Assembly: GCF_029909975.1 (NCBI RefSeq)
Contig: NZ_CP094516.1
Span: 3,782,001-3,846,000 of the forward strand
Length of the DNA: 64,000 nucleotides
DNA from: Bradyrhizobium sp. ISRA430
GTDB lineage: Bacteria; Pseudomonadota; Alphaproteobacteria; Rhizobiales; Xanthobacteraceae
Direction: 5' to 3'
Part shown: positions 10,206-18,835 of the stretch, piece by piece
Layout of the letters: each line of letters starts with the position of its first letter
Numbering within the stretch: position 1 is the stretch's first letter
Translations under genes and position numbers: made by a program
Notes under the pieces: generated by a model
The model's database searches: none
Seen by the model: only the letters and a program-made list of their open reading frames with translations
Told to the model about the DNA's origin: nothing

Positions 10206-10643
10206 ATGGCCCGCGTCTACGTCTCCACCGTCGTCAACGCCCGCAACGACCGCGTCTGGGCGCGGGTGCGTGATTTCAATGGCCTGCCGAACTGGCACCC
10301 CGCCATCGCCGAAAGCCGCATCGAGGGCGGCGAGGCCTCCGACAAGATCGGCTGCGTCAGGGATTTCCGCCTGCGCAACGGCGACCGTATCCGCGAGAAG
10401 CTTCTCGGGCTCTCCGACTACGACATGTTCTGTACCTATTCGATCCTGGAGTCGCCGATGGGTGTCGAAAACTACGTCGCGACCCTGCGGCTCACGCCGG
10501 TCACCGACGGCGACCAGACCTTTGTGGAATGGACCGCGGAGTTCGACTGTGCGCCCGAGCGGGAGACCGAGCTCGTCAACAATATCGGCGGCGGTGTGTT
10601 CCAGGGCGGCTTCGACGCCCTCAAGCGCGTGTTCGGAGGCTAG
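10206..10643 (+). CDS. SRPBCC family protein
   Basis: A 145-residue single-domain START/Bet v1-fold protein, the size expected for polyketide-cyclase/ligand-binding SRPBCC proteins. Typical features are NDRVWARVRDFNGLPNWHP near the N-terminus and a central KIGCVRDFRLRNGD strand pair. It begins 9 bp after the flotillin-like gene. It shares the same layout as the next gene, so the two are tandem paralogues. CoxG, an SRPBCC protein, accompanies CO-dehydrogenase-type enzymes and binds their quinone; a similar electron-transfer role is possible here. Confidence 0.82.
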   Translation: MARVYVSTVVNARNDRVWARVRDFNGLPNWHPAIAESRIEGGEASDKIGCVRDFRLRNGDRIREKLLGLSDYDMFCTYSILESPMGVENYVATLRLTPVTDGDQTFVEWTAEFDCAPERETELVNNIGGGVFQGGFDALKRVFGG

Positions 10644-10645
10644 GC

Positions 10646-11089
10646 GTGCCGCACATCGTCAAGAGCACGATCCTGAACGCACCGACCGACGTGGTGTGGA
10701 ATGTGCTGCGCGATTTCAACGGGCACGACCGCTGGCATCCCGCGGTTGCGACCTCCTCAATCGAACGCGCGCAGTCCTCCGACAAGATCGGCTGTGTCAG
10801 ACGATTTAAGCTCAAAGACGGCTCCGAGTTGCGCGAGCAATTGCTGGCGCTGTCCGACCTCGAACAGACCCTCAGCTATTGCCTGCTCGATACCCCAATC
10901 CCGATGTTCAACTACGTTGCCCATGTTCGCCTCTTGCCGGTGACCGACGGCGATCGGACCTTCTGGCATTGGGAATCTCGATTCACCACGAAGCCCGAGG
11001 ACAAGGACCGCATCAGCCACATGGTCGCGGAAGACATCTACCAGGCCGGATTCGAGGCGATCCGCCGGCACCTGAAGGAGGCCGCATAG
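10646..11089 (+). CDS. SRPBCC family protein (tandem paralogue)
   Basis: A 147-residue SRPBCC-fold protein. The GTG at 10646 is chosen because GGAGG lies 6 bp upstream and the product then aligns end to end with the preceding paralogue (VVWNVLRDFNGHDRWHP, KIGCVRRFKLKDG). The frame is open further upstream, but those residues are arginine-rich and look like out-of-frame reading of the previous gene. The pair may form a heterodimer, or one may carry ligand and the other act as assembly factor; nothing in the sequence decides this. Confidence 0.8.
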   Translation: MPHIVKSTILNAPTDVVWNVLRDFNGHDRWHPAVATSSIERAQSSDKIGCVRRFKLKDGSELREQLLALSDLEQTLSYCLLDTPIPMFNYVAHVRLLPVTDGDRTFWHWESRFTTKPEDKDRISHMVAEDIYQAGFEAIRRHLKEAA

Positions 11090-11091
11090 AC

Positions 11092-11910
11092 ATGGCCGTG
11101 ACAGTGAAGACCTTTGCGAGCTCGAACGAAGCCGCCGCCGCTTTGTCATCGGATCGCGGCGCGCGCTATCTCGGCGGCGGCACGCTGGTGATGCGGGCGC
11201 TGAACGAGGGCGACGTCTCGATTTCGACCGTCGTCCGCGCGAGCGACCAGGCGCTGACCCGGATCGACGCATCCGGCCCGCGCATCACGCTGGGCGCCGG
11301 CGTCACTTTCGCGAGGATTCTCGGCGAGCGCGATCTTGCCTTCCTGCACGCCCCCGCCCGCTCGATCGGCGGCCCCGCGGTGCGCAACATGGGAACGGTC
11401 GGGGGCAACCTCTTTGCGCCCAATCCCTATGGCGATTTCACCGTGGCGCTGCTCGCGCTCGATGCCATGGTCGCGGTGCAAGGAAGCTTCGGCGCCCGCG
11501 ACATCGCGATCGAGGAATTCCTGCAATCGCGAGAACGGCAATCCGGCGCGTTGGTGTTGTCGGTTTCCTGCACGCGGCCGGCCAGCACGGAGGCGTTTCG
11601 CTATCGCAAGGTTGCCCGCATCAAGCCGAAGGGCGGCTCGGTCATCACGCTCGCCGCGCACGTGCCGATCAGCGGCGGGCGCATCGCCGGCGCTCGCATT
11701 GCGCTCGGCTCGATGGCGCCGACCCAGATTCGCGCCAGGGCAGCGGAGCGTGCGCTGGAAGGAAGCATCCTCGATGCCGCGACCATCGCTGCGGCCGCCT
11801 CCGCGGCAACCGAAGGAACATCGCCCTCCGACAGCGCCCTCGGAAGCGCCTGGTATCGCCGCGAGATCGTGGGCGTGCACCTGCGTCGCCTCTTGTCCGG
11901 CCAGGAATAG
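11092..11910 (+). CDS. FAD-binding medium subunit of a molybdenum hydroxylase (CoxM/XdhB-like)
   Basis: A 272-residue FAD-domain protein. The FAD pyrophosphate loops are visible as YLGGGTLVMRAL near the N-terminus and RNMGTVGGNLFAPNPYGD in the middle, matching the GGT and GTIGGN motifs of CoxM/CutM. A CO-dehydrogenase flavoprotein C-terminal region follows (RKVARIKPKGGSVITLAA). The ATG at 11092 lies 2 bp after the SRPBCC stop. It would pass electrons from the iron-sulfur subunit encoded next to FAD. Confidence 0.9.
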   Translation: MAVTVKTFASSNEAAAALSSDRGARYLGGGTLVMRALNEGDVSISTVVRASDQALTRIDASGPRITLGAGVTFARILGERDLAFLHAPARSIGGPAVRNMGTVGGNLFAPNPYGDFTVALLALDAMVAVQGSFGARDIAIEEFLQSRERQSGALVLSVSCTRPASTEAFRYRKVARIKPKGGSVITLAAHVPISGGRIAGARIALGSMAPTQIRARAAERALEGSILDAATIAAAASAATEGTSPSDSALGSAWYRREIVGVHLRRLLSGQE

Positions 11911-11938
11911 ATAGAGAATAGACAAGGGATAGACCGCC

Positions 11939-12415
11939 ATGTCGAAGACCCCCCTGCAATTTCGTCACAACGGCCGCGACGTCGCGATCTTCGTCGATGG
12001 CGGCACCAGCCTGCTGGTTGCGCTGCGTGAGCTGATCGGCGACATGACCCCGAAATTCGGCTGCGGCCAAGGCGGCTGCGGCACATGCAGCGTGCTGATC
12101 GACGGCGAACTCCACCTCTCCTGTCTGACGCTTGCCGAGACGGTCGCCGGCCGTTCCGTCGAGACGCTCGACGGTCTCAAGCAGGGGCCGAACCTGCATC
12201 CTCTCCAGCGCGCGTTCGCCGACAATTTTGCCGCCCAATGCGGCTATTGCACGCCGGGCATGCTGATGGCCGCAAAAGCGCTGCTCGACCGCAATCCCTC
12301 CCCGAGCCGGGACGAGGTCGTCGAGGCCATCTCCGGCAATATCTGCCGCTGCACCGGCTACGAGCCGATCATCAACGCCATCCTCGCCGCCACGGGCGGC
12401 CGGGCCAGCGCCTGA
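11939..12415 (+). CDS. 2Fe-2S small subunit of a molybdenum hydroxylase (CoxS-like)
   Basis: A 158-residue protein of standard length for CoxS/XdhC-type subunits. The N-terminal plant-type ferredoxin cluster has CGQGGCGTC plus a later Cys. The C-terminal helical cluster has CGYCTPGM and CRCTGYEP. All eight cluster cysteines appear present. It transfers electrons between the molybdenum subunit and the FAD subunit and sits directly between their genes. Confidence 0.93.
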   Translation: MSKTPLQFRHNGRDVAIFVDGGTSLLVALRELIGDMTPKFGCGQGGCGTCSVLIDGELHLSCLTLAETVAGRSVETLDGLKQGPNLHPLQRAFADNFAAQCGYCTPGMLMAAKALLDRNPSPSRDEVVEAISGNICRCTGYEPIINAILAATGGRASA

Positions 12416-12424
12416 GGCCTCACC

Positions 12425-14017
12425 ATGTTGGAACTACGCAAGGACATTTTTGCTGACGAACGCGACGACAATCTCAAGGAGATCGGCAAGGGCACGCAGC
12501 GCCAGGACATGCTCGGCCACATCACGGGCACATCGAGCTATTTCAACGACCACAAGCTCCAGGGCATGCTGCACCTCAAGGTCGTTCGTTCGACGCACGC
12601 GCATGCGCGGCTCCGCCGCATCGACACCACGGAAGCAGAACGCTCGACCGGCGTGCGGCGAATCATTCGCGGCGCCGACGTGCCGCGCAATCTCAACACG
12701 CTGCTCAGCCTCATCAACTTCGGCAAGGACGATGAACCGTCGCTGGCTGTCGACAAGGTCCGCTACAAGGGCGAGCCCATCGTCGCCATCGTCGCCGACA
12801 GCGAGCGCGAGGCCTTCGAGGCGATCGCGAAGGTACGGATCGACTACGAGCCGCTACCGACCGTGTTCGATGTCGAAGATGCCCTGAAACCCGGTGCGCC
12901 CGTGGTCAACGAGACCTATCCGAAGAACGCTTTCATTTATCACGACGTCTACGATCACCAGAGGCTGCGCTTCGGCGATGCCGATGCGGGGCTCGCGACC
13001 GCCGACCACGTGCTCGAACAGCGCTACCAGATGTCGCCGATCGAACACGCGCCGACGGAGACGAATGGCGCGATTGCGGCGCCCGACACCAACGGACGCT
13101 ATGTCGTCTACACCTCGACGCAGGCGTTATTCTTTTCCGTCGACACCTGCGCTAAGATTCTGGACGTGCCCTCCAATACCTTCCACTTCATCGGCGGCAC
13201 GGTCGGCGGCGGGTTTGGCGGCAAGGTGGATACCTTGACCGAGCCGCTCGCCATCTTAGGGGCGATGCTGACGGGACGCCCGGTGCGCTACGTGTTCGGA
13301 CGCGAGGAGGAGATGCAGTACGGTCCGCCGCGCGGCGCCGAGCGCATCTACATCAAGGACGGGGTGATGCGCGACGGCCGCATCGTCGCGCGAAAGATCC
13401 GCGCCTATTTCGATAGCGGTGCCTATACGCGGCTGTCCAGCTATGCCGCCGTGAAATGCGCCGCCCATCTGCCGGGCCCCTACACCATCCCGAACGTCTA
13501 CGGCGACGTCTACTGCGTCTTCACCAACCGGACACCTGCAACCGCAATGCGCGGCTTCGGTGTCACCGCGATGGACTTTGCCATCGAATGCCAGATGGAC
13601 AAGCTCGCAAATCTCGTCGGCATGGACCCGATGGAGTTCCGCATCGTCAATGCATATCGCGACGGCGACATGAAGGCGCACCGGCGCGAGGCCAAGAACA
13701 CGGCGCTGATCGAATGCGTTCAGGTCGCGGCCGAAAAGGCCAAGTGGCCGATCCGCGACGAGTTCAGACGCGCTTCCTCGCGCAAGGATGGCGGCGGCAG
13801 CCGCGCCGTGATCCCACCGACGCCGACGGAATCGCGCGCGCGGCCGGCGGCGCCCGTCCAGCAGCGCACGACCTATGATCGCGCCCCCGTGACTGCGACG
13901 AGAGAGCCGCCGCGCGAGCCGCCTCCGCCGGCACCGCCACCTCCGCCGCCGCGCCCGGCCGCACCATCACACGGCGCGACCCGGTTCTCGTCCGTGTTCG
14001 GGACAAGGAGACGCTGA
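12425..14017 (+). CDS. Molybdenum-hydroxylase large subunit, N-terminal part, with proline-rich tail
   Basis: A 530-residue protein matching the first two thirds of a xanthine-dehydrogenase/CoxL-type large subunit. It contains an Ald_Xan_dh domain near residues 30-150, GGTVGGGFGGK, and the substrate-pocket loop TPATAMRGFGVTAMDFA. Homology stops at about residue 460, near KWPIRDEFRRASS. The last 70 residues are a disordered segment rich in proline and arginine. The usual C-terminal molybdopterin region is absent and is encoded by the next gene in another frame. The RGFG loop is xanthine-dehydrogenase-like, not the Cys-containing CO-dehydrogenase loop, so CO is an unlikely substrate. Confidence 0.85.
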   Translation: MLELRKDIFADERDDNLKEIGKGTQRQDMLGHITGTSSYFNDHKLQGMLHLKVVRSTHAHARLRRIDTTEAERSTGVRRIIRGADVPRNLNTLLSLINFGKDDEPSLAVDKVRYKGEPIVAIVADSEREAFEAIAKVRIDYEPLPTVFDVEDALKPGAPVVNETYPKNAFIYHDVYDHQRLRFGDADAGLATADHVLEQRYQMSPIEHAPTETNGAIAAPDTNGRYVVYTSTQALFFSVDTCAKILDVPSNTFHFIGGTVGGGFGGKVDTLTEPLAILGAMLTGRPVRYVFGREEEMQYGPPRGAERIYIKDGVMRDGRIVARKIRAYFDSGAYTRLSSYAAVKCAAHLPGPYTIPNVYGDVYCVFTNRTPATAMRGFGVTAMDFAIECQMDKLANLVGMDPMEFRIVNAYRDGDMKAHRREAKNTALIECVQVAAEKAKWPIRDEFRRASSRKDGGGSRAVIPPTPTESRARPAAPVQQRTTYDRAPVTATREPPREPPPPAPPPPPPRPAAPSHGATRFSSVFGTRRR

Positions 14018-14018
14018 G

Positions 14019-15041
14019 ATGACCAGGCATCGCGGACGCGGCATGGCGTCGATCAATTATCCCATCGGCATGAATCTCGGCGGCGATCCCAGCCAGGCGC
14101 TGGTCCACTCCAATCCGAGCGGCAAGTTCACCGTGGCATTGTCGTCGATCGACCTCGGTCAGGGCATGAAATCGGTGACGCGGCAGATCTGCGCCGAGAC
14201 ACTCGGGGTGCCCGTCGAGGACGTCTATGTCGACACCGCGGACTCCGACACCGGCCCGCACTGCATGGGTTCGTTCGCCTCGCGCGGCACACACCGCGTC
14301 GGCAATGCGGTCATGGCCGCGGCGCGAGAGGCACGCGGCGTCATGATGGAGGCCGCCGCCGAGGAGCTCGAGGTCAACGCCGCCGATCTCGAGACCGACG
14401 GCCGCGGCAACATCCATGTCAAGGGCGCACCGCACCGCTCGATCTCTACCAAGGATGTCGCGATCGCTGCACAATTCAAGCAGGGCAAAACCATTTCCGG
14501 CCGCGGCATCTTCCTGGTGCCCCTGTCCGACGTCGACCCCGAAACCGGCGAGATGTCGCCGGCGACCTGCTACGCCCATGCCTGCCTGGTCGCCGAGGTC
14601 GAGGTCGATGACGAGACCGGCGAGGTCGCTATGGTGCGCATGGACTCCGCCTATGAGCTCGGCCGCGCGCTCAACCCGCGGCTCGTCGAGCAGCAGCTCG
14701 TCGGCGGCGCCTGGATGGGTATCAGCCACGCGCTCTACGAGACGCCCGAGCCCTATTATCCTGACCCCGCTCACGGGCCGCGCGATTTCGTCGAGTATCT
14801 CATGCCCGGCCCCGGCGACATCTGTCCGCACGATATCGCCGTGCTGGAGCGTCCTGCGCCCGATGGTCCCTACGGCGCCAAGGGTCCCGGCGAGATGTGC
14901 GCCAACCCCGTGCTGCCGGCGGTTGCCAATGCGATCTTCAATGCGGTCGGCGTGCGCATCGACGATCTCCCGATCACCCCCGAAAAGGTGCTGCGCGCAA
15001 TCAAGGCCCAGGGCGGCGCGCGGCCGCAGGCGCGGCGCTAG
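14019..15041 (+). CDS. Molybdenum-hydroxylase large subunit, C-terminal part
   Basis: A 340-residue protein supplying the rest of the molybdopterin-binding subunit. It includes SSIDLGQGMKSVTRQI, GSFASRGTHRVGNAV, and the catalytic glutamate in KGPGEM (Glu292). It starts 1 bp after the stop of the N-terminal part, in a different frame, with its own ATG. Together the two genes add up to about one normal large subunit plus the proline-rich extension. The natural reading is a split subunit that reassembles. A simple frameshift does not explain the 70-residue low-complexity tail on the first half. Confidence 0.85.
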   Translation: MTRHRGRGMASINYPIGMNLGGDPSQALVHSNPSGKFTVALSSIDLGQGMKSVTRQICAETLGVPVEDVYVDTADSDTGPHCMGSFASRGTHRVGNAVMAAAREARGVMMEAAAEELEVNAADLETDGRGNIHVKGAPHRSISTKDVAIAAQFKQGKTISGRGIFLVPLSDVDPETGEMSPATCYAHACLVAEVEVDDETGEVAMVRMDSAYELGRALNPRLVEQQLVGGAWMGISHALYETPEPYYPDPAHGPRDFVEYLMPGPGDICPHDIAVLERPAPDGPYGAKGPGEMCANPVLPAVANAIFNAVGVRIDDLPITPEKVLRAIKAQGGARPQARR

Positions 15042-15051
15042 AGGTTTCGTC

Positions 15052-15933
15052 GTGGCGGTTCGCGGCAACATCGTTGGCATCGACAGCCCCGAGGCGCTGG
15101 AGAAGGCGCTTCGGGCGGCCTATTACCTCGCAGACGAGGGACTGGCGACCGCGGCCTATCTCGGCCTCGCGCTCGGCAAGCCGCTGCTGCTGGAAGGCGC
15201 GCCCGGTGTCGGCAAGACCGAGGCCGCGAAAGCCATTGCGGCCGTGCTCGGCCGCCGCCTCATCCGCCTGCAATGCTACGAGGGAATCGACGCCGCCGCC
15301 GCGCTCTACGAGTGGAACTACCCGCGCCAGATGCTCGCGATTCGCCAGGCCGGCGACGAGAGCATCGACATCTATGGCGAGACGTTCTTGATCGAGCGGC
15401 CGATGCTGGCGGCGCTTCGCGCGCCCGACTCCACCGTGCTGCTGATCGACGAAATCGACCGCGCCGACCAGGAGTTCGAGGCCTTCCTGCTCGAATTCCT
15501 CTCCGACTTCCAGATCTCGATTCCCGAGCGCGGCACGGTGCGCGCCGCCGAGCGTCCCGTCGTCGTGCTGACGTCGAACCGGACGCGCGACCTGCATGAA
15601 GCCCTGCGCCGCCGCTGCGTCTATCACTGGATCGATTACCCCACCGCCGAGCGCGAGGCGCGGATCATCATGATGCGCGCCTCCAGCGTGGCCGAAGCCA
15701 CGGCACGCGCCGTCGTCGCAGCCGTCGAAAGGCTCCGGCGCGAACCGCTGAGCAAGGCGCCGGGGATCGCCGAGGCGGTCGACTGGGCCGAGGCCGCGAC
15801 GTTGCTGCACAAGGGCGGCGCGCGCTGGCCGGATGCGTTCAAGCGCTCGATCGGCGTAGCGCTGAAGGACGAGGAGGACCTGCATTTCATCTCGCCGCGG
15901 CTCGACGCAATGCTCGCAGAGGCGACCGCATGA
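15052..15933 (+). CDS. MoxR-family AAA+ ATPase
   Basis: A 293-residue AAA+ protein. Walker A is GAPGVGKT, Walker B is LLIDEIDRAD, followed by a sensor-1 stretch (VVLTSNRTRDL) and an arginine-finger region (ALRRRCVYHW). The GTG at 15052 is chosen for the GAGG site 7 bp upstream; the frame is open far upstream inside the previous gene, but that part is low-complexity. In CO-dehydrogenase clusters the equivalent CoxD, with the VWA protein CoxE, matures the molybdenum active site. The VWA partner follows with a 4-bp overlap. Confidence 0.9.
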   Translation: MAVRGNIVGIDSPEALEKALRAAYYLADEGLATAAYLGLALGKPLLLEGAPGVGKTEAAKAIAAVLGRRLIRLQCYEGIDAAAALYEWNYPRQMLAIRQAGDESIDIYGETFLIERPMLAALRAPDSTVLLIDEIDRADQEFEAFLLEFLSDFQISIPERGTVRAAERPVVVLTSNRTRDLHEALRRRCVYHWIDYPTAEREARIIMMRASSVAEATARAVVAAVERLRREPLSKAPGIAEAVDWAEAATLLHKGGARWPDAFKRSIGVALKDEEDLHFISPRLDAMLAEATA

Positions 15934-17051
15934 GCACTGAGCCGCAGCTTCCACGCGCCGCCCGCACCTTCGTCGCCTTCGTTTCGCTGCTGCGCGCGAA
16001 CGGCTTTGCCGTAGCGCCGGAACAAACGACGACGTTCTTGGCGGCGATCGGGCTACTCGGCCCAGGCAACATTGACGATGTCCGGCAGGCGGCCCTGGCG
16101 ACGCTGGCTCCACCGCCCGAACGCCGCGCGACCTTTGACCGGCTGTTCGATCTCCACTTCCGCGGCAGCGAGGCGATCGAGCGCGACGATGAGGGCGAAG
16201 ACGACGAGACGGTCCGTCTCCAGGAAGAAGGCCGCGGCGACGAGGAGCCCATGCTCTCCGACGAGGCTAGCGAGTCAGGCCTGACCGCGAGCCGAACCGA
16301 GGCACTGGTCGAGCGCCGCCTTGCCGTGACCTCGATCACCGGCGCCCTGCGCCGCCTCGCCCGCGAGGCGCCGCGACGCCTGCCGCGACGACGCGGCCAC
16401 CGCCGCATGCGCGCGCGGCGCGGGCCGTTTGCGGATCTGCGCCGCACCTTGCGCGAGACCGTCCGCAACGACGGCGAAATCCTGCGGCTGGGGCACCTGA
16501 AGCGACGGCAGCGCCCGCGCAAGATGCTGCTGCTGATCGACGTCTCCGGTTCGATGAAGAGCCGCACCGAAGAGAACATGAAGCTCGCGCATGCACTGGT
16601 GCAGGCCGCGTCCAATGTCGAGGTCTTCACCTTCGGCACACGGCTGACCCGCGTCACCCGTCCGTTGCGGCTGAAGCGCCGCGAGCAGGCATTGAACGCC
16701 GCCGCGCATCTGGTCAGCGATTGGGACGGTGGCACCCGTATCGGCGACGCGCTGCAGGCGTTCCTGGCGGTGCCGCGATTCGGCGGCTATGCGCGCGGCG
16801 CCGCCGTGGTCGTCGTCTCCGACGGACTCGAGCGCGGCGAACCCGACGCACTTCGCGGCGCCGTCGCAAGATTGTCGCGGCGGGCCTGGCGTTTGAGCTG
16901 GCTGACGCCGCTCGCGACGAGCCCCGGCTTCCGCCCGCAGACTGAAGCGCTCATCGCCATCGAGCGCTTCGTCGATGATCTCGTGGATGGCGGATCGAGC
17001 GCGTCGATCGTCGCGCACATTCTGGCGTTGGGACGAAGGAGAGCGGCGTGA
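15930..17051 (+). CDS. VWA domain-containing protein (CoxE-like)
   Basis: A 373-residue protein whose C-terminal half is a von Willebrand A domain. It has the metal-site motif LLIDVSGSMKSRTEENM and a later VVVVSDGLERGEPD. The N-terminal half is helical, with an acidic stretch and an arginine-rich segment before the VWA domain. It overlaps the MoxR gene by 4 bp (ATGA). MoxR/VWA pairs act as metal-cofactor insertion chaperones, and this pair most likely services the adjacent molybdenum hydroxylase. Confidence 0.88.
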   Translation: MSTEPQLPRAARTFVAFVSLLRANGFAVAPEQTTTFLAAIGLLGPGNIDDVRQAALATLAPPPERRATFDRLFDLHFRGSEAIERDDEGEDDETVRLQEEGRGDEEPMLSDEASESGLTASRTEALVERRLAVTSITGALRRLAREAPRRLPRRRGHRRMRARRGPFADLRRTLRETVRNDGEILRLGHLKRRQRPRKMLLLIDVSGSMKSRTEENMKLAHALVQAASNVEVFTFGTRLTRVTRPLRLKRREQALNAAAHLVSDWDGGTRIGDALQAFLAVPRFGGYARGAAVVVVSDGLERGEPDALRGAVARLSRRAWRLSWLTPLATSPGFRPQTEALIAIERFVDDLVDGGSSASIVAHILALGRRRAA

Positions 17052-17938
17052 CCGAAATTGTCGATGGCCATCATCACATCTGGCGGCAAGCCGACCTGCC
17101 CTGGCTGACCGGTCCGATGCAGCCACGGATCTTCGGCCCTTACGAGCCGATTCGGCGCGACTATCCGATCCAGGAGTATCTCGACGACCTCAAGGGCACC
17201 GGCTTCACTCGCTCGGTCTATGTGCAGACCAACTGGGCCAATGAGCGCTTCGAGGACGAGGCGGCCTGGGTGCAGCAGACCGCCGATGAACACGGCTGGC
17301 CGCACGCGATCATCGCCTATGCCAATTTTGCCGTCGAGGACGTCCGGCCGCAGCTCGATCGCCTGAGCCGCTATTCCCTCGTGCGCGGCGTTCGCATGCA
17401 GCTCCACTGGCACGAGAATCCGCTCTACCGCTTTGCAGCCCGCCCGGATCTTTGCGTCGACCCCATGATCCGCCGCAACGTCGCGCGTCTTTCCGACTAT
17501 GGCTGGAGTTTCGATCTGCAGGTGTTCACGCCGCAAATGCCGGATGCTGCAGAACTTGCCGAGGCTTGCCCCAAGGTGACCTTCATCCTCCAGCACGCCG
17601 GCATGCTCGAAGACCTCTCGCCGGCGGGACGAGCCGCCTGGCGCGCCGGCATGGCCCGGCTTGCGACATGTCCGAACGTAGTCTCGAAGCTCTCCGGGCT
17701 AGGCACCTTCATCCATCGCAACGATCCCGCACATATCGCCGCCGTGCTCGCCGACACGGTGGCGATCTTCGGCGCGGAGCGCTGCCTGTTTGGCTCCAAT
17801 TTCCCGATCGAGAAGTTGTGGACCAGCTATCGCGAGCTCGTCGGCGCGTTTCGCGCGGCGGGCTCGCCGTTCAGTGCAGAGCAGCAGGATGCGATCTTCA
17901 ACGCGACCGCGACGCGCGTCTACCGGCTCGGGCCGTAG
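17048..17938 (+). CDS. Amidohydrolase family protein (COG3618-like)
   Basis: A 296-residue TIM-barrel hydrolase starting at a GTG that overlaps the upstream stop (GTGA). The N-terminal metal motif is DGHHHIW (HxH). Later segments include RMQLHWHENPLYRF and FILQHAGM. Near the end, where many relatives have a GSDWP aspartate, this protein reads FGSNFP. Related enzymes hydrolyse lactones, dicarboxylic acid lactones or amides. It likely acts after the molybdenum-hydroxylase step in the same pathway. Confidence 0.82.
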   Translation: MTEIVDGHHHIWRQADLPWLTGPMQPRIFGPYEPIRRDYPIQEYLDDLKGTGFTRSVYVQTNWANERFEDEAAWVQQTADEHGWPHAIIAYANFAVEDVRPQLDRLSRYSLVRGVRMQLHWHENPLYRFAARPDLCVDPMIRRNVARLSDYGWSFDLQVFTPQMPDAAELAEACPKVTFILQHAGMLEDLSPAGRAAWRAGMARLATCPNVVSKLSGLGTFIHRNDPAHIAAVLADTVAIFGAERCLFGSNFPIEKLWTSYRELVGAFRAAGSPFSAEQQDAIFNATATRVYRLGP

Positions 17939-17976
17939 CGATCACAGACAAGAAGCGGAAACAGGGAGGGAAACGA

Positions 17977-18825
17977 ATGGCGCTGGAGATCAAGATCCTG
18001 GACTATGGCGATATCGAGTTGGAATCGAGCTTTCTGGTTCTCGGCCGCGACTGCGGCCGCACTCGCCGCGTCCTCACCCTCGGCTTCCTGATCCTCGGCG
18101 GCCCCTATCCGGTGGTGGTCGATACCGGGTACCGCTCCAACCAGATCATGGAAACGCTGGGCATGCGCGGACTTCAGTACCATGAGAACATGATCGAAAA
18201 CCAACTCGCGCGTCACGGCGTACGCATGGGCGACGTCCGCTTCGTCTGCCACACCCATTTGCACATCGACCACGCCGGCAAAGACGATCTGTTCCCGATG
18301 AACACCACCGTCGTGGTCAACCGCCGCGAGCTCGAATATTCCGTCTCCGGCCTGATGCATCCGCAATATCCGGCACCCGACGTCAAGCACCTGATCGATC
18401 GCCTACACACCAGGAGCGCGCTACGCTTCCTGGATCTCGAGATCACGGGGCCGATCGAGCTGATGCCCGGCGTCTATTGCGACGCCGCCAACGCCCACAC
18501 CGAGGGCTCGATGAACATCATCGTCCACACCGCCGACGGCATCGCGACCATCTGCGGCGACGTGATCTATGACATCAACGACCAAATCGTCACGCCGTTC
18601 AACGAAATCCACGATTGGGAGCCGCGCACCACCGGCAACCACGGCACCACCAAGCGTGCGGAGAAGGCGGCGATCAAGAAGCTGTTGAGCAACTCGCGCT
18701 ACCTCCTCCCCGTGCACGATCGTCCCGCGAAGATCGAAGGCGGCAACGTCGTCGGACGCCTGCACGACCAGGTGCCCGGCCCGATCGTCCAATCCCTGCC
18801 GCAGCGGAACTGGTTCCCGGCCTGA
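17977..18825 (+). CDS. Metallo-beta-lactamase-fold hydrolase, N-acyl-homoserine-lactonase-like
   Basis: A 282-residue MBL-fold enzyme. The zinc motif HTHLHIDHAGKDD (HxHxDH) is intact, further metal ligands lie in NAHTEGSMNI and GDVIYD, and there is a C-terminal LLPVHDRPA. The ATG at 17977 has GGGAGGG 6 bp upstream. The sequence resembles the AHL-lactonase (AttM/AiiA-like) branch. Its setting between an amidohydrolase and an SMP-30 lactonase makes catabolic lactone hydrolysis as likely as quorum quenching. Confidence 0.82.
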   Translation: MALEIKILDYGDIELESSFLVLGRDCGRTRRVLTLGFLILGGPYPVVVDTGYRSNQIMETLGMRGLQYHENMIENQLARHGVRMGDVRFVCHTHLHIDHAGKDDLFPMNTTVVVNRRELEYSVSGLMHPQYPAPDVKHLIDRLHTRSALRFLDLEITGPIELMPGVYCDAANAHTEGSMNIIVHTADGIATICGDVIYDINDQIVTPFNEIHDWEPRTTGNHGTTKRAEKAAIKKLLSNSRYLLPVHDRPAKIEGGNVVGRLHDQVPGPIVQSLPQRNWFPA

Positions 18826-18835
18826 GGATCGACCG

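Noticed and set aside
13764..15080. A 438-codon minus-strand open frame across the Mo-subunit genes
   Set aside because: Antisense shadow of two well-supported genes with no ribosome site or domain.
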